Numbered from the stretch's first letter, positions 12,489-24,849 are shown. The stretch: 64,000 bases of DNA from Flaccisagitta enflata (GCA_965153355.1 OZ231127.1:56172001-56236000), one strand, 5' to 3'. Notes: generated by a model from the letters alone, not told the origin. Translations and numbers: made by a program.

Positions 12489-13197
12489 ACTGCCCAAAGG
12501 TTGCTTTGTTTGTATGGTTTGAGGGCGGAGGAATTTTAAATTCTGAGCCAAATTTACCCTTTTGGGAACCAGCCTACAATGGATATGGTTATGGCGATGA
12601 CAACTTCAACGGTCATGTATTGACTTACCATGCGCGTAGTTGCGATATCTGACTAGATTCTTCTTCGTGTCTTTCTATCTCAAGTTATGTGTCGAACGGT
12701 GACAGGCAAGACAGATGGACAGAAACGAAGATCAAGGGACAGAAAAATAGTAACAGAGAAAGTCTTATAGAGACTGACACAGACATAGACTGACCAAGAC
12801 AGAGACAGCCTAAGACTGACTAAAACAGGTTATTGAATCCAAGCCATACAACTATTCACAGTTTCACATTGACATTGACAGGAAGAGGGACAGCCAGATT
12901 GAATGGCAAAGAGTGATGAAGTAGACCTGAGACTGAGTTTCTGGTGAAACGAGGATACCTCATGGCCTTACGAATCGGATGTCGAATTGAGAACACTTTG
13001 GTCATTAAATGGCATCATTTAGCAGATGGCTCTTTCTCAGTCCAACTGACGTGTTTAATTGGCCGTCAGCGTTCCCGATTGCCTTCTTTGTTTCCCTCAT
13101 TGACATTTTCAGTGTCTAAATTCAGTGTCTGAATGTCTACGTATGACGTTCTGCTCTAACGGATGAAGTTTTAAAAATCCAAACCATTTGTATCGCG
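12489..13197. other. Intronic sequence, nothing recognised
   Basis: Contains degenerate GACAGA/GACTGA units at about 12700-12830 and the half-site CTGCTCTAACGGAT of a pogo-type end near 13151. No exon was recognised. Confidence 0.4.
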
Positions 13198-13427
13198 TTT
13201 GTTTGTTTGTTTGTTTGTTTGTTTGTTTGTTTGTTTGAGTTTCACTCAAGCGTGTTGCTGTTACTTCAGCGCGTTTTTTCTTCAGTAAAAGACGCTTCAA
13301 GTAAAAATAATTGCGTGAACAAAAATAGAAACTCCTAATCCTATATTATATTACTAAATGATGATTCTAGAGAAAGTGTGGGCTGAGTCCAATCAGTCAA
13401 GGCCTTCTGCGCCCTTTTCTTTCTATC

Positions 13428-13504
<77 letters not shown>

Positions 13505-13598
13505 TAACCAATTTCCTTTTCTCATTCCAAATCCTGTTAATAAACCTTAGTTAATGAGGACGCCGCTGCCGTCGCTTTTCTTAAACCCTTGTTAAACA
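13198..13598 (-). repeat. Non-LTR element 3' region with (CAAA)n tail
   Basis: Read on minus, this follows the reverse transcriptase stop codon and ends in a CAAA tract (TTTG on +, 13198-13237). It is the same sequence as 15621-16047, base for base apart from the CT tract length and a short T-rich insertion. I interpret it as the 3' untranslated region and tail of the element at 13599-15620. Confidence 0.8.
13433..13502. repeat. (CT)n microsatellite
   Basis: Pure CT tract within the element's 3' region. The matching tract in the upstream copy is at 15863-15951. Confidence 0.95.
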
Positions 13599-13622
13599 TT
13601 GACTTGACTTGATAGCCGTTAC

Positions 13623-13639
13623 GCCTCCGAAGGAGGCAT
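13623..13639 (-). other. Short hairpin just after the RT stop
   Basis: GCCTCCGAAGGAGGC forms a 6-bp stem with a 3-base loop immediately downstream of the stop codon. Its role is unknown. Confidence 0.5.
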
Positions 13640-13642
13640 GGC

Positions 13643-15664
13643 TCACCGTCCCTTGCAGGCTTCTCGTATATGCCTAGAAACGTTTGTGGCTGCCATCTCC
13701 TTTCCACAGTGAGGGCATTCTTTACGCTTAGCCACGTACTTCTTTGCTCTCACCAGCTCGCCGTTACATTCGCCACTAAACTTTCTATGGTTGAGGAGGT
13801 TCGCCTCCTGTTGGAAGGTTTTGCCGCATTTAATACAGTTGAAGCTCTTCTTTAGGTTCGAGATTTTGTGGATTCGTTTTCTATGGATGGTCAGGCCTCC
13901 TTTCGACCGACACACTTTCCCACAGTCTTCGCATACAAATGTGTCCGCCGTTTCCATCTTCTTGTTCCTTTCTAACCAGGGTCCACTCCACTTGTGGCCC
14001 TTGCTCCTCTCATAGTCGTTAAGATGTTTCATCCTCTCTCCCACTAGCCTCTTCCATTCCTTCCTGTCTTTCGTGAGTTCCTCCACTCTAGTGTAATCCA
14101 TTCCTGCTTCTTTCATCAGCTTCTTCCAATAATTTACTGTCTTCCTCGTTTTTCCTGGTTTCTTCTTCCACTTCTCTAAGTCTTCCATCCATCCTAATAC
14201 AATTGCCTTCGTCATCCTTTCGTCGCTCATCCTCATAACATGCCCTATTCTCTCCAGCACCCTCTTCTCGATTTTCCATCTGATGGATTTAATTCCCAGC
14301 TCCGCCCTCACGTCCGCCATGTTCTTCTTCTCGCGTTGCATCTGCATGAGTGGGGGCTCATTCCCACGCCTCCAGATATATCTGTAGGCCCTATCCACTT
14401 GCTTCTGAAGGCGGTTTATCTCCCCTGTCGTCCAAGACCTCACCTGGCAGTCAAACAGCAGGGAGCTCTCAACCGACGCTTCCACCACTCTGGCTTGGAG
14501 ACGCTTTGAAAACTTTGCACCTTTTATCCTATTCTTCGTCCTCCACCATGCCTTATTCCCTCTCTTCAATCTTTCCTCAATGTCCTCCTTCCATCCAAGC
14601 CAACTTCCCAACATTCTCACCTTCCCGCTTCCTTCTTGGCCAAAATTGAGCTCTTCTTCCTTATCGTCGTTGTTTCGTTCTTCAAACATTGCCATAACTT
14701 CCTTTGTTTTATTTACGCCTTCCTCAATTTCCTTCGCCTTACCAACTACTGTTGTGTCGTCGGCGAACAAAGATTTCTCCAAATTTACCTTAACTGCCTC
14801 TGAATTTCCTTCCTCTGCCTTCTTCGATGGAAATGAGCTTCCGGGGACCCATTTGTATGTCAAGCCGACCTCCATGTTCCTTTCCCTTCCTTGTAAACGT
14901 CTCTTTTTCTCAGCTACTCTCATCACCACCTGATGGAAGATGTTGAAGAGACCTGGTGATGATGGGCAGCCTTCTCTCAAACCTCTTTCGGGGATCCAGG
15001 TCTCACTGACCCCGTCTTTTCCTCTTATCTTGTACTCCGTTGTTTCGTGGAGGTTTTGAAGCGTCTGTAGGAATTTCCCTCTGAGTCCATACTTCTTAAG
15101 TATTCCCCACAAGGCCGGTTTGTTGACCCTGGGGTAGGCCTTCCGTAAATCAAGTAGTCGTGCGACAGGAAGTTCTCCCTCCTCCACCTCCTCCCCTTCC
15201 ATCCTCCTCCTCAGGTCCACCGCATCCTCCTGCACCCTCACCATCATCTGCGTCGCGTCCGCCGTCGACCTCCCACTCCTAAATCCTGCCTGATTGTCAT
15301 CTAAGATTCCCATGTCCTCCGCCCATACTTTTAGTCTTGATGCCATAATTCTTGCCAGGATTCGACTACCCATTGAGAGTAGGCAGACTCCGCGATAGTT
15401 TCCGGGATCGTTTCTGTCGCCTTTCATCTTATATAGAGGGACCACCATTCCACTTTTGAGAGCATCTTCCCATTCCTCGGCGCCACTCGAGAACATCTTT
15501 TGTATGACTCTCAACAATTTTTCATGTAGTCCTCTTCCACCCATGAGCAGAAAGTTCAACCGGACTCCATCTTCCCCGGGAGCCGAGTCCCGCATTAATC
15601 TCATCTCCTTAAGCATTTCCTTTGTTTGTTTGTTTGTTTGTTTGTTTGTTTGTTTGAGTTTCAC
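13643..15664 (-). CDS. Non-LTR retrotransposon reverse transcriptase with C-terminal zinc fingers
   Basis: An uninterrupted 673-codon frame. It shows non-LTR reverse transcriptase blocks in order: APGEDG at about residue 29, VPLYKMKGDRNDPGNYRGV at about 75, LDDNQAGFRSGRSTAD at about 117, LLDLRKAYPRVN with the first catalytic Asp at about 168, GLREGCPSSPGLFN at about 230, and FADD with the catalytic Asp pair at about 299. The last ~100 residues carry three C-X2-C zinc-finger-like units (CEDCGKVC...HRKRIH, CIKCGKTF...H, CPHCGKEM...H-X4-C). No endonuclease domain is present, so the copy is 5'-truncated. The first ~15 residues (KQTNKQTNKQT) are translated CAAA repeat from the preceding copy's tail, so the annotated start is not native. 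It lies antisense inside the unkempt-like intron. Confidence 0.9.
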   Translation of the reverse strand: MKLKQTNKQTNKQTKEMLKEMRLMRDSAPGEDGVRLNFLLMGGRGLHEKLLRVIQKMFSSGAEEWEDALKSGMVVPLYKMKGDRNDPGNYRGVCLLSMGSRILARIMASRLKVWAEDMGILDDNQAGFRSGRSTADATQMMVRVQEDAVDLRRRMEGEEVEEGELPVARLLDLRKAYPRVNKPALWGILKKYGLRGKFLQTLQNLHETTEYKIRGKDGVSETWIPERGLREGCPSSPGLFNIFHQVVMRVAEKKRRLQGRERNMEVGLTYKWVPGSSFPSKKAEEGNSEAVKVNLEKSLFADDTTVVGKAKEIEEGVNKTKEVMAMFEERNNDDKEEELNFGQEGSGKVRMLGSWLGWKEDIEERLKRGNKAWWRTKNRIKGAKFSKRLQARVVEASVESSLLFDCQVRSWTTGEINRLQKQVDRAYRYIWRRGNEPPLMQMQREKKNMADVRAELGIKSIRWKIEKRVLERIGHVMRMSDERMTKAIVLGWMEDLEKWKKKPGKTRKTVNYWKKLMKEAGMDYTRVEELTKDRKEWKRLVGERMKHLNDYERSKGHKWSGPWLERNKKMETADTFVCEDCGKVCRSKGGLTIHRKRIHKISNLKKSFNCIKCGKTFQQEANLLNHRKFSGECNGELVRAKKYVAKRKECPHCGKEMAATNVSRHIREACKGR

Positions 15665-15860
15665 TCAAGCGTGTTGCTGTTACTTCAGCGCGTTTTTTCT
15701 TCAGTAAAAGACGCTTCAAGTAAAAATAATTGCGTGAACAAAAATAGAAACTCCTAATCCTATATTATATTACTAAATGATGATTCTAGAGAAAGTGTGG
15801 GCTGAGTCCAATCAGTCAAGGCCTTCTGCGCCCTTTTCTTTCTATCTAATTCCTTTTTTT

Positions 15861-15953
<93 letters not shown>

Positions 15954-16047
15954 TAACCAATTTCCTTTTCTCATTCCAAATCCTGTTAATAAACCTTAGT
16001 TAATGAGGACGCCGCTGCCGTCGCTTTTCTTAAACCCTTGTTAAACA
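15621..16047 (-). repeat. Upstream copy of the non-LTR 3' region
   Basis: A direct repeat of 13198-13598, ending on minus in a CAAA tract (15621-15656) that abuts the reverse transcriptase frame. It starts at the same TGTTTAACAAGGG boundary as the downstream copy. I read it as a separate, heavily 5'-truncated copy, into or behind whose tail the RT-bearing copy inserted. Confidence 0.8.
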
Positions 16048-16371
16048 CATGTTTCGTTGTTGTTATTCGTCCTCAGTCATTCATCATTCTTCATCTGTCT
16101 TTCGTCATTCATCACCCTCGTTGTTGTTATTTGTCATCAGTCGTTCATCACTCTTCATCCGTCACTTGTCATCTGACATTCATCATTGTTCATCTGTTAC
16201 CTTCGTTTTTGTCATTCGTCGTCAGTCATTCCTCATTTTTAAATGCGTCCTCGCATCTCTATAAGAGGATGTGTCCCTTGGTCTGAATGTCTGTCTGTCT
16301 GAATGTCTGTCCGTAACGCGAAAATTTCGTAACGCGAAAATTTCGAAACGCGATTTCTAAGGTTTTCTCTT

Positions 16372-16590
16372 CATTTCTCTTCATGTCTCTTCATGTCTCT
16401 TATATCTCTTACGTCTCTTATGTTTCATATGTCTCTTATGTCTCTTTTGTCTCTTTTGTCTCCTGTATGTCTCCTATGTGTTTCTTATATCTCTTAAGTC
16501 TCTTATTTCTCTTAAGTCTCTTATTTTTCTGGAGTCTCTTATGTCTCTTATGTCTCTTATGTCTCTTATATCTCCTATGTCTCTCTTTGT
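16372..16590. repeat. ~10-bp TCTCTTATGT tandem
   Basis: Tandem TCTCTTATG/TCTCTTCAT units inside the D-type element; it also produces a low-complexity + frame. Confidence 0.85.
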
Positions 16591-16604
16591 GAGGACAAGG
16601 CGTA

Positions 16605-16825
16605 GGGGTGAGGACTGAGGAGGCGTGGGGAGGCGTGGGGGTGCAAGTGTGGGGAGTCGTGGTGGGAGTTATAGAGGGCAGGTGTGGGGGGGGGGGTTGG
16701 GAGGCATGGGGGGGTGAGGAGGCCTGGGGAGGTTGGGGGGGTGGGGAGGCGTGAGGAGTGGGGAGGCGTGAGGAGTGGGGAGGCGTGAGGGGTGGGAGGC
16801 GTGGGGGGTTGTGGGGGGGGGGGTA
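16605..16825. repeat. G-rich minisatellite (GTGGGGAGGCGTGAGGA)
   Basis: Repeated runs of three to nine G in units of about 16 bp. By pattern it could form G-quadruplex on the + strand. It lies about 180 bp before an exon of the host gene. Confidence 0.8.
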
Positions 16826-17008
16826 AGGGAGGAATCAGTTTATATTTTTCTCTGTATCTCAGTATCTTTATATTTTCATATCATCATATCTTGATATCTT
16901 TATATCATCTTAATAATTTGTATCTTACATCTAAAGAGGACGCATCTATTGGACATCTCTTGGCCTTGTTTATCTGTCATTTGTCACTCTCGTTGTACAC
17001 TTGTGCAG

Positions 17009-18430
<1,422 letters not shown>

Positions 18431-18431
18431 T

Positions 18432-18555
18432 AAGGTCTTCACGGCTACCGAAGTCGCATGCGGGTGGGCAAGGGCAGTGGAAAAAAAGCTAACCCATTCG
18501 AGCAGGAGCAGTATGTAATGCAAAAACCGCCCGTGAATGCCAAAAAAGCTACCGG
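18432..18555 (+). mobile_element. HINE-like A-type 5' fragment
   Basis: Contains CACGGCTACCGAAGTCGCATG, GGGTGGGCAAGGGCAGT and GAGCAGGAGCAGT in the A-type order, then stops where the foldback at 18563 begins. Confidence 0.55.
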
Positions 18556-18562
18556 TGATGGA

Positions 18563-20031
18563 TGGACACTAGCTTGTACCTAAATGACTAAAAGGAATAA
18601 AATCAGAATTCTACGAGTAGTTCTTGTTGTGGGGCTGTCTTGGGCTTCTAATGGCATCAATTTTGGTCTGAAAAATTTGCATCTTGCTGTCCGCGCCTTA
18701 CCTTGAATTTTCCGTCAGCCTATGGGAAACCAAAAATTTCAAAGTGCTTAAATCTCTGTTTTGACTGCAGATTTGAAATCTGCAGAAAAAACTTAATTGA
18801 AAGTGCTTTCCTTTTTTCAATATTCCTTCGGGATCATAGTCAAAATTCATCTTAAAGATTTAAAATAAAGGTAAGTTCGGCAATTTTACATATAAATTAA
18901 AGAGAAAGGTAAGTTTTGCAAACTTTGACGCTTATTTTGAGCACCTACTAGTTGGAATATTAAAAAAAGGAAAGCACTTTCAATTAACAGTTTTTTCTGC
19001 AGATTTCAAATCTGCAGTCAAAACAGAGATTTAAGCATTTTGAAATTTTTGGTTTCCCACAGGCTGAAAGAAAATTCAAGGTAAGGCGCGGACAGCAAGA
19101 TTCAATTTTTTCAGACCAAAAGTGATGTCATCGGAAGCCCAAGACCGCCCCACAATAAGAACTACTTGTGGAAATCTGATTTTATTGTTTATTGTCATTT
19201 CGGTACAAGCTAATGGACACGCATCCCAGGAACAAACCCTTGGTGGAAAAAAATGGCCAAGTGTTGTGAACCCATAAGGCATGTTTACATTGTATTAGGT
19301 ACAATTAAAGCCAAAAATAAAAAAAATCGGCTTGGAAATATAGCATTTACAGCTTGATATTAGCAAAAATAATTCATTTTTAAGCTTGTTTCATGTATGT
19401 TTTATGCTGAAAAAGATAGTCACACCTTAGCAGGGTGGGAATCATTGTCATATAAATGCTTTTACCCTTTAAGCTAGTTTGGAGGGATATCTACCCAGTT
19501 AGCACTAAAATAAGGCTAAAAAACAGAAAAAAAAAAGATTTTTTTAACAAGAAATTACAATTATTATTTTCAAAAATGAGAAAAACTACAAAAAATGCAT
19601 AATAACAGTAAAAATACCCATGTTTGAATCTCTGACAACTAGATTGAAGAAGCCAATTGTAAATCAGGGCTTAAAAATAACTTAAATATATTAAAAAAAA
19701 CTGAATTTGTTGTTTTTTTGGTAGTTTATATGCTTCAATTTGTACTAGATGCCTCTGAACTATTTTTAAGGGGTTAAAACATTATTACAGCAGCTATTGC
19801 CACACTGTTTAACTATTTTATCATACTTAAAGAAAGGAAAACTATGATTTTTAGCTTTAAAAATACTTAAAAATGCTTTATTTTTGCGTTGATTAAGCTA
19901 CAAATGCTATATTTCCAAGCCGATTTTTTTTATTTTTGGTTTTAATTGTACCTAATACAATCTAAAACATGCCTAGGGGGTTCACAACACTTGGCCATTT
20001 TTTTCCACCAAGGGTTTGTTCCTGGGATGCG
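18563..20031. mobile_element. Double foldback element
   Basis: Two consecutive hairpins. About 18563-18830 is inverted at 18950-19217 (shared words AGTAGTTCTT, CCGCGCCTTACCTTGAATTTT, CTGCAGATTT). About 19220-19395 is inverted at 19845-20031 (shared words CATCCCAGGAACAAACCC, AATCGGCTTGGAAATATAGC). No transposase was seen. Confidence 0.75.
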
Positions 20032-20039
20032 TGCTACCG

Positions 20040-20488
20040 ACGAACATAGCGGTTATACAGTCGCGCGCACGTCATCATGTAGAATTGTTGGTTATCGCAG
20101 AATTGGATGTAGAAAAAATAAATAGAAATAGAAATAAAGATAAACATGCAAAGCCAATTCGGTGGAATGGAAAAAGCAGGCGTTTATAAAGCTGAGGGAG
20201 GGAAATAAAATCAAAGGGTGTGGAGATGGGGAAGAAAATCAAAGGGTGTTAAAGAAGAAAAAACAAAATTTTAAAAATTTTTACACTTTTGACAATTCCA
20301 AAAGATAGTATTTGACTTTTAAACACTACTCTGACAATATTAATACTATATCTATACTCTATGGGATAGAAAATCAATTTTTTGACTGGGCGGGAAGAAA
20401 ATCAAAGATTAGGGGAGGGGGGGGGAAATGAATCAAAAGCTGCTCAATTTTATACAACCCTGGGAAAAAGTGATTAAAAACTTTTCCT
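20040..20488. other. AT-rich intron with GAAAATCAAAGGG repeats
   Basis: Words of the type GGGAAATAAAATCAAAGG recur three or four times and are shared with 46455-46500. Nothing coding was recognised. Confidence 0.4.
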
Positions 20489-20490
20489 TA

Positions 20491-21088
20491 CAGGGTGAAC
20501 ATTGTCAAATGCAAAAAAGTATTAAGCTTTCACTCCTTGATGCTTCATCTTCATGACCTGGAATCATTTTTCTCTTATAGTACTATGCTTCATGTTTTTT
20601 GTGTTAAAATTTCATGGGTCTGAGTTGAATAGTTTGTTCATAACATCAGTTTGAAGTAAAATGAATATTTACAATTTGAGTTTAATTAATTAATGCCTTT
20701 TTTATCAGGGCAGTTTCTTTATGAATTGTTCTGATGTTAAAATGACTTAAGCCACAGATGCTACATTGGTCTTAAATGAAAGAGAGTCAAATTATCTTCC
20801 ATTTGAGACCAATCTGGCATTCATAGCTCAAGTCGTCTTCAAATGAGAGCAAATTAAAGAAAAACTTTCCTGTTTAGAGAAGAAGATTTTGAGCTGAAAA
20901 TGAGCTTCTTCTATAATTGCCTCTTTTACTTCAATTTACTGTTGTGGACAAACTATCCAACTCAGACCCATGAAATTTTGATACAAAAAACGTCAATCAT
21001 AGTACTTTACGAGAAAAGTGAAAAAGGAAAATGAAGCCTCTAGGAGCAAAAGCTTAATACTTTTTTGCGTTTTACAATGTTCACACTG
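20491..21088. mobile_element. Tc1/mariner-type MITE with long inverted ends
   Basis: 598 bp. The left end CAGGGTGAACATTGTCAAA and the following GCAAAAAAGTATTAAGC are inverted at the right end (ending TTCACACTG), with TA on both sides (20489-20490, 21089-21090). The arms extend imperfectly for about 170 bp. Confidence 0.8.
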
Positions 21089-21306
21089 TATCGTTTTTTT
21101 TTTTTGGTGCGGACAAGCGACTCTAAAAGGTTGTGTCGGTCCTTCAGTCCGTTAATTTCCTCGTTGATGATTTCCGTTCCTACTGATACACTTGAGAATG
21201 ATGAAAACCGCATACTTGTTCCCCGTCTTGTATCTGACCTTGTTCTTGTACAACTCTTCTTTTTCTTCCCTTCAATCTTCATCTACTTTTTTCTCTCTCT
21301 AATTTC

Positions 21307-21513
21307 TTGATGTTGGCACGCGCATCATCCAATTTTTCCGGGTGTGAAATTTCATCATTTCGCGCGTCGGCGGCTGAGCAAAACGGAAACCACTCCTTCA
21401 CTCAAGAACAAATGTTCGATTCGTTACTAAGAGCGGCAGATCAACGCAGTTTGATGGTCGGGCATTCCATCAACCCTTTCGTCCATTCACACATTCGTTC
21501 GAATCCCGAGTGA
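21307..21513 (+). other. Possible exon, unassigned
   Basis: A GC-richer open frame ending in a stop (NHSFTQEQMFDSLLRAADQR is part of it). Composition differs from flanking AT-rich DNA and it lies where the serine-rich part of an unkempt gene could be. A convincing donor was not seen, so this is only a candidate. Confidence 0.2.
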
Positions 21514-22035
21514 CCAATTTGAAAAGCCGATTTTCAAATAATTTCTTTTATCTTTTCTTTGGTGGGGGAAAGGGGGGGGAGGGAATTATTTGTAACAAAT
21601 TGTTATTAACAATACGAGTCACCGATAAGATTTTGATTATCTCCAGGATCCTTCATAACTAAATGCCAACTCTCATACACTTCAGTATGTCAAAGGCGTT
21701 TTTTTCCATTTGTTGACAAACTAGACGGAAGTGTTCATTTTTCTTCCAACTAAGTCACCGGAAACGACAATAAGTAACGCGGTAGAAGAGTTAAGAGGGA
21801 GAATTTGAGAACTGAGGGAGAAGGCAACGCCCGCGTCTCAGAGAACCATTTAAGCGGCAAATCCGAAAACTAATTTCTGCTCTTCATCATTTCCTTCCTT
21901 TTTTATCCCGACTCATGACGTTTCCATTTCGTCAGGGGTTCCATTTCGACCTTTTTGTTCTTTTTAGATCCGATTTTTCCACTTTTTTCCCCTCCTATTT
22001 TCGTATTTTGCATTCCACACGGAGAAAGACAGTAA

Positions 22036-22039
22036 GAAA

Positions 22040-22108
<69 letters not shown>

Positions 22109-22135
22109 GAAAGAATGAAAAAAAGAAAGGAAGGA

Positions 22136-22195
<60 letters not shown>

Positions 22196-22248
22196 AGAAA
22201 GAAAGAGAGAAAGAAAGAAAGAAAAAAAGAAAGAAAGAAAGAACGAAA
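22036..22248. repeat. (GAAA)n microsatellite
   Basis: GAAA tetranucleotide tract with a few interruptions. Confidence 0.95.
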
Positions 22249-22467
22249 CATTGAGTTGATAAATATGAAGGAGTGAATTATGTAGAAATGGATCTATGAA
22301 TGAACCAAATGACGAAGAAGAAAAATGAAAGGAGGGAGGAAACGAGGGAGGGAAAGAAGGGAGGGAAGGAAGGAAGGTAGAAAGGAAGAAAGGAAGAAAG
22401 AGAGAAAAAATGCGAAAAAATGAAGGTAGAGATGCAAAAAATAAAAAAAAGCACGGTTTCGGTTTTT

Positions 22468-22670
22468 AGTCGCGTGCTACGCGACTCTAAACCCCGCTAT
22501 GTCGGTCCGTCGGTCGGTCGGTTGGTTGGTCGGTTGGTCCCCTTTTTACTTTTTCGGCGTTTTTGAGCTTTTCGAGCATACGGCTCCGGCCTAGATGCCC
22601 TAGTGACCTTCTCCAGCATTGCTCCTGCCCACCCGCACGCGACTAGGGTAGACGTGTATCCGGCCTTGTT
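22468..22670 (-). mobile_element. HINE-like element, A type
   Basis: On + it starts AGTCGCGTGCTACGCGACT after TTTTT, has GGTCGGTTGGTT units and GCTCCTGCCCACCC, then GCACGCGACTAGGGTAG, and ends GTGTATCCGGCCTTGTT. Both the hairpin and the matching internal word are intact. Confidence 0.85.
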
Positions 22671-23532
22671 ATATTTTCTTTCTTCTTACGTTTACGTTTA
22701 ACAGTTAACAAATATCTTTTTAACTCCTATCTTACTCAATTACGTCTCTCAAACCTTTCCTAACCTGTTCTCTCCTCCGTTGTGGGTTTCTTCGTTAATC
22801 GAAACTGAAATTAGTGAGACCCCCTCGAGGGCGAGCCGCAAGTTGAGCGTTGTTAACTTATTAATTCTCATTAAGCTCGTGGGGCGCAGCTAAGGACAAA
22901 GGGAAAAAAATTAAATTTGAGCTTCTTTAATCAGTTTTAGACTTGAAAACGACACAAATGAAATTAAAATTTTTGATCGATAATGTTTATTGATCAATTT
23001 CGTCATAAAGCTTTCCCTTATTCTCAAGAAAGCAAGGCAAATTCTGTGTCCGAACACCCTGCCGAGCCTTTCAACTGTAAGGCTTGTTTGGTTTTATCTT
23101 TACACCAATTCTTGATCTATCTGTGGTGGTAGCCGAGTCATTGCAAATACGGTGAAGCACCGCTAGAATGCACCCGCAACCAAGGCATGCCCGCTTATAG
23201 GCCATTGGATTTAGCAGCTATATCAATGATTATATGTGGTTTGCGCTCCGGGAAGCCTTATTGACCCTGCATTTTGTACTGTGTTTCCGCTCGTAAAATT
23301 AAGAAGCGATTGCGTCCGATTCATTTTCTGTCTCTTAGTCTTGTAACTTGCTTGAAACTTGCAACATTTTTCTTTCATATGCCGATCGCTCCAATGAAAT
23401 TTTATTGAAAGAGAATCGTGGCAGCGCCGTGCATTATAAATAAAAATCACCTGAATACGTTATGAAGAAAATGCGTAATACGTTTTTCCCTTTTATGATT
23501 TATTCCACGGTATTCTATATATGTTTTACCAG
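22671..23532. other. Intron sequence, nothing recognised
   Basis: No repeat family or exon was recognised. The finger-coding exons expected before the coiled-coil exon were looked for here and not found. Confidence 0.4.
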
Positions 23533-23697
23533 GCATTGAACCAAGCCCGAGCCGCGTGTGCCGCGTGGAAGGAAGAAGCCGATGAAGCAAAAATTGAAAA
23601 GGAACAAAAGGAAAAAGAAAGAGACGAAGAGAGGAAAAAGAAAGAGGAGGCGCTGATTGCCTGCGAACGCCTTTCAGCTAAGGTTGCAGAGACAAAC
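23533..23697 (+). CDS. unk: unkempt-like gene, coiled-coil exon
   Basis: Acceptor TATATGTTTTACCAG, start in phase 0 with ALNQARAACAAWKEEADEAK, then a Lys/Glu-rich heptad stretch and ACERLSAKVAETN. The Q-A-x-x-A-C-x-A-W-K-x-E-A-x-E-A pattern is that of the coiled coil before the RING finger in Unkempt proteins. The donor is placed at AAC/GTAGAC because it keeps phase 0 with the exon at 25848. The alternative at 23705 (G/GTATGA) would put that exon in a non-matching frame. Confidence 0.78.
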
Positions 23698-23897
23698 GTA
23701 GACGGTATGATCCAGTAGTCGGATTATGGTTAATTGAGTGCATTGCAAAATAGATTTAGATGGAGATTGAGAAAGATTGATTTTTTGATGATTGGCGCTC
23801 TCGCATAGATGAATATCTGGAAACAAAAAAATCAACTGCAGTATTGATAAAAGGGTCTCAATGAAACAGAACAGAATTAACACAGAACAAGGCCAAG

Positions 23898-23901
<4 letters not shown>

Positions 23902-23938
<37 letters not shown>
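23902..23938. repeat. (GA)n microsatellite
   Basis: Short GA tract following AACAAGGCCAAGTAGG, an F-type HINE 5' end. Confidence 0.9.
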
Positions 23939-23939
<1 letters not shown>

Positions 23940-24383
23940 GGCAAAAGAAAGGCAAAAACGGAAAAGAAGGAAAAGAAGAAAGTTATGTAGGAGGAAGCGA
24001 AGCATACATTTTTTCCTCTACTCGGGAATAATCGGGAATTTATTCACGAAGGAACGACTTTTTTCTTCACGCCTACAGACTGCCTACTGATGAGTGCATA
24101 TACTTTTGTATTACGTTTTTGGCGAGAAAAAAAATATGGGAGGGGGAAGAAACGATAAGGAAAAAAAAGATTGATGAAAGAACAATTACACGGTAATCTA
24201 GGCGTCACCGACAGACCAAAAGACCGACAATCGCCTCTAAATCAAACTCTAGAGATGCGCCTTGGCGTCCCTAGAGAAGAAATGAAAAGAGAACAAAAGG
24301 AAAAAGAACAAGATTAGAGTAGAAAAAATGAATAAGAAACGAACGGCAAAAGAACAAGCCCGATCAGGCAACGATGCGTCCAT

Positions 24384-24600
24384 GCGTCCATCAGACCTAT
24401 CCCTAGCTCTATTTGACCCATCCCTAGCTCTATCAGACCTATCCCGAGCTCTATTAGGCCGATCCCGAGCTTTATCTGACCTATCCCGAGCTCTATCAGA
24501 CCTATCCCGAGTTCTACCAGACCTATCCCAAGTTCAATCAGACCTATCCCCACACCTATCCGACCTATCACCAGACCTATCCGACCTATCCCCAGCTTGA
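24384..24600. repeat. 21-bp minisatellite
   Basis: About ten units of CAGACCTATCCCGAGCTCTAT type. As 21 is a multiple of three, both strands stay open (LSDLSRA-type heptads on +). I see no other sign of coding. Confidence 0.85.
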
Positions 24601-24849
24601 TCAGACCTCACCGTAGCTGATTATTTTAGTGAATGAAATGACGAGTATCATCAATGATGAACGAAATGAGTTTTCAATTGATTTCAAACATTTTCAGGGA
24701 TTTTTCATTCGAGCGTGACCGACAGACGGACAGAACCTCATATAGAGGTGCTATGGCGCATCTGGGAATCATCCTAGCATATTTCTGAATCATTTCCTGT
24801 GATTTTTGCTTCTTTTCGATACAGCATCAAAAGTTCGCGTTTTTCGCAT

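Larger units (their letters stand above)
16241..16970 (-). mobile_element. HINE-like element, D type
   Basis: On + it starts AAATGCGTCCTCGCATCT (hairpin), then CTATAAGAGG, and ends GAGGACGCATCTATTGG ... GGCCTTGTT. Between are GTAACGCGAAAATTTC units, a TCTCTTATG tandem and a G-rich minisatellite. The related copy at 36466-36973 has the same end. The right end is 39 bp upstream of an unkempt-like exon. Confidence 0.75.

Noticed and set aside
13198-16047. LTR retrotransposon with ~400-bp LTRs
   Set aside because: The enclosed frame is a non-LTR-type reverse transcriptase without protease, integrase or RNase H, and the repeats end in CAAA tails, not TG...CA.
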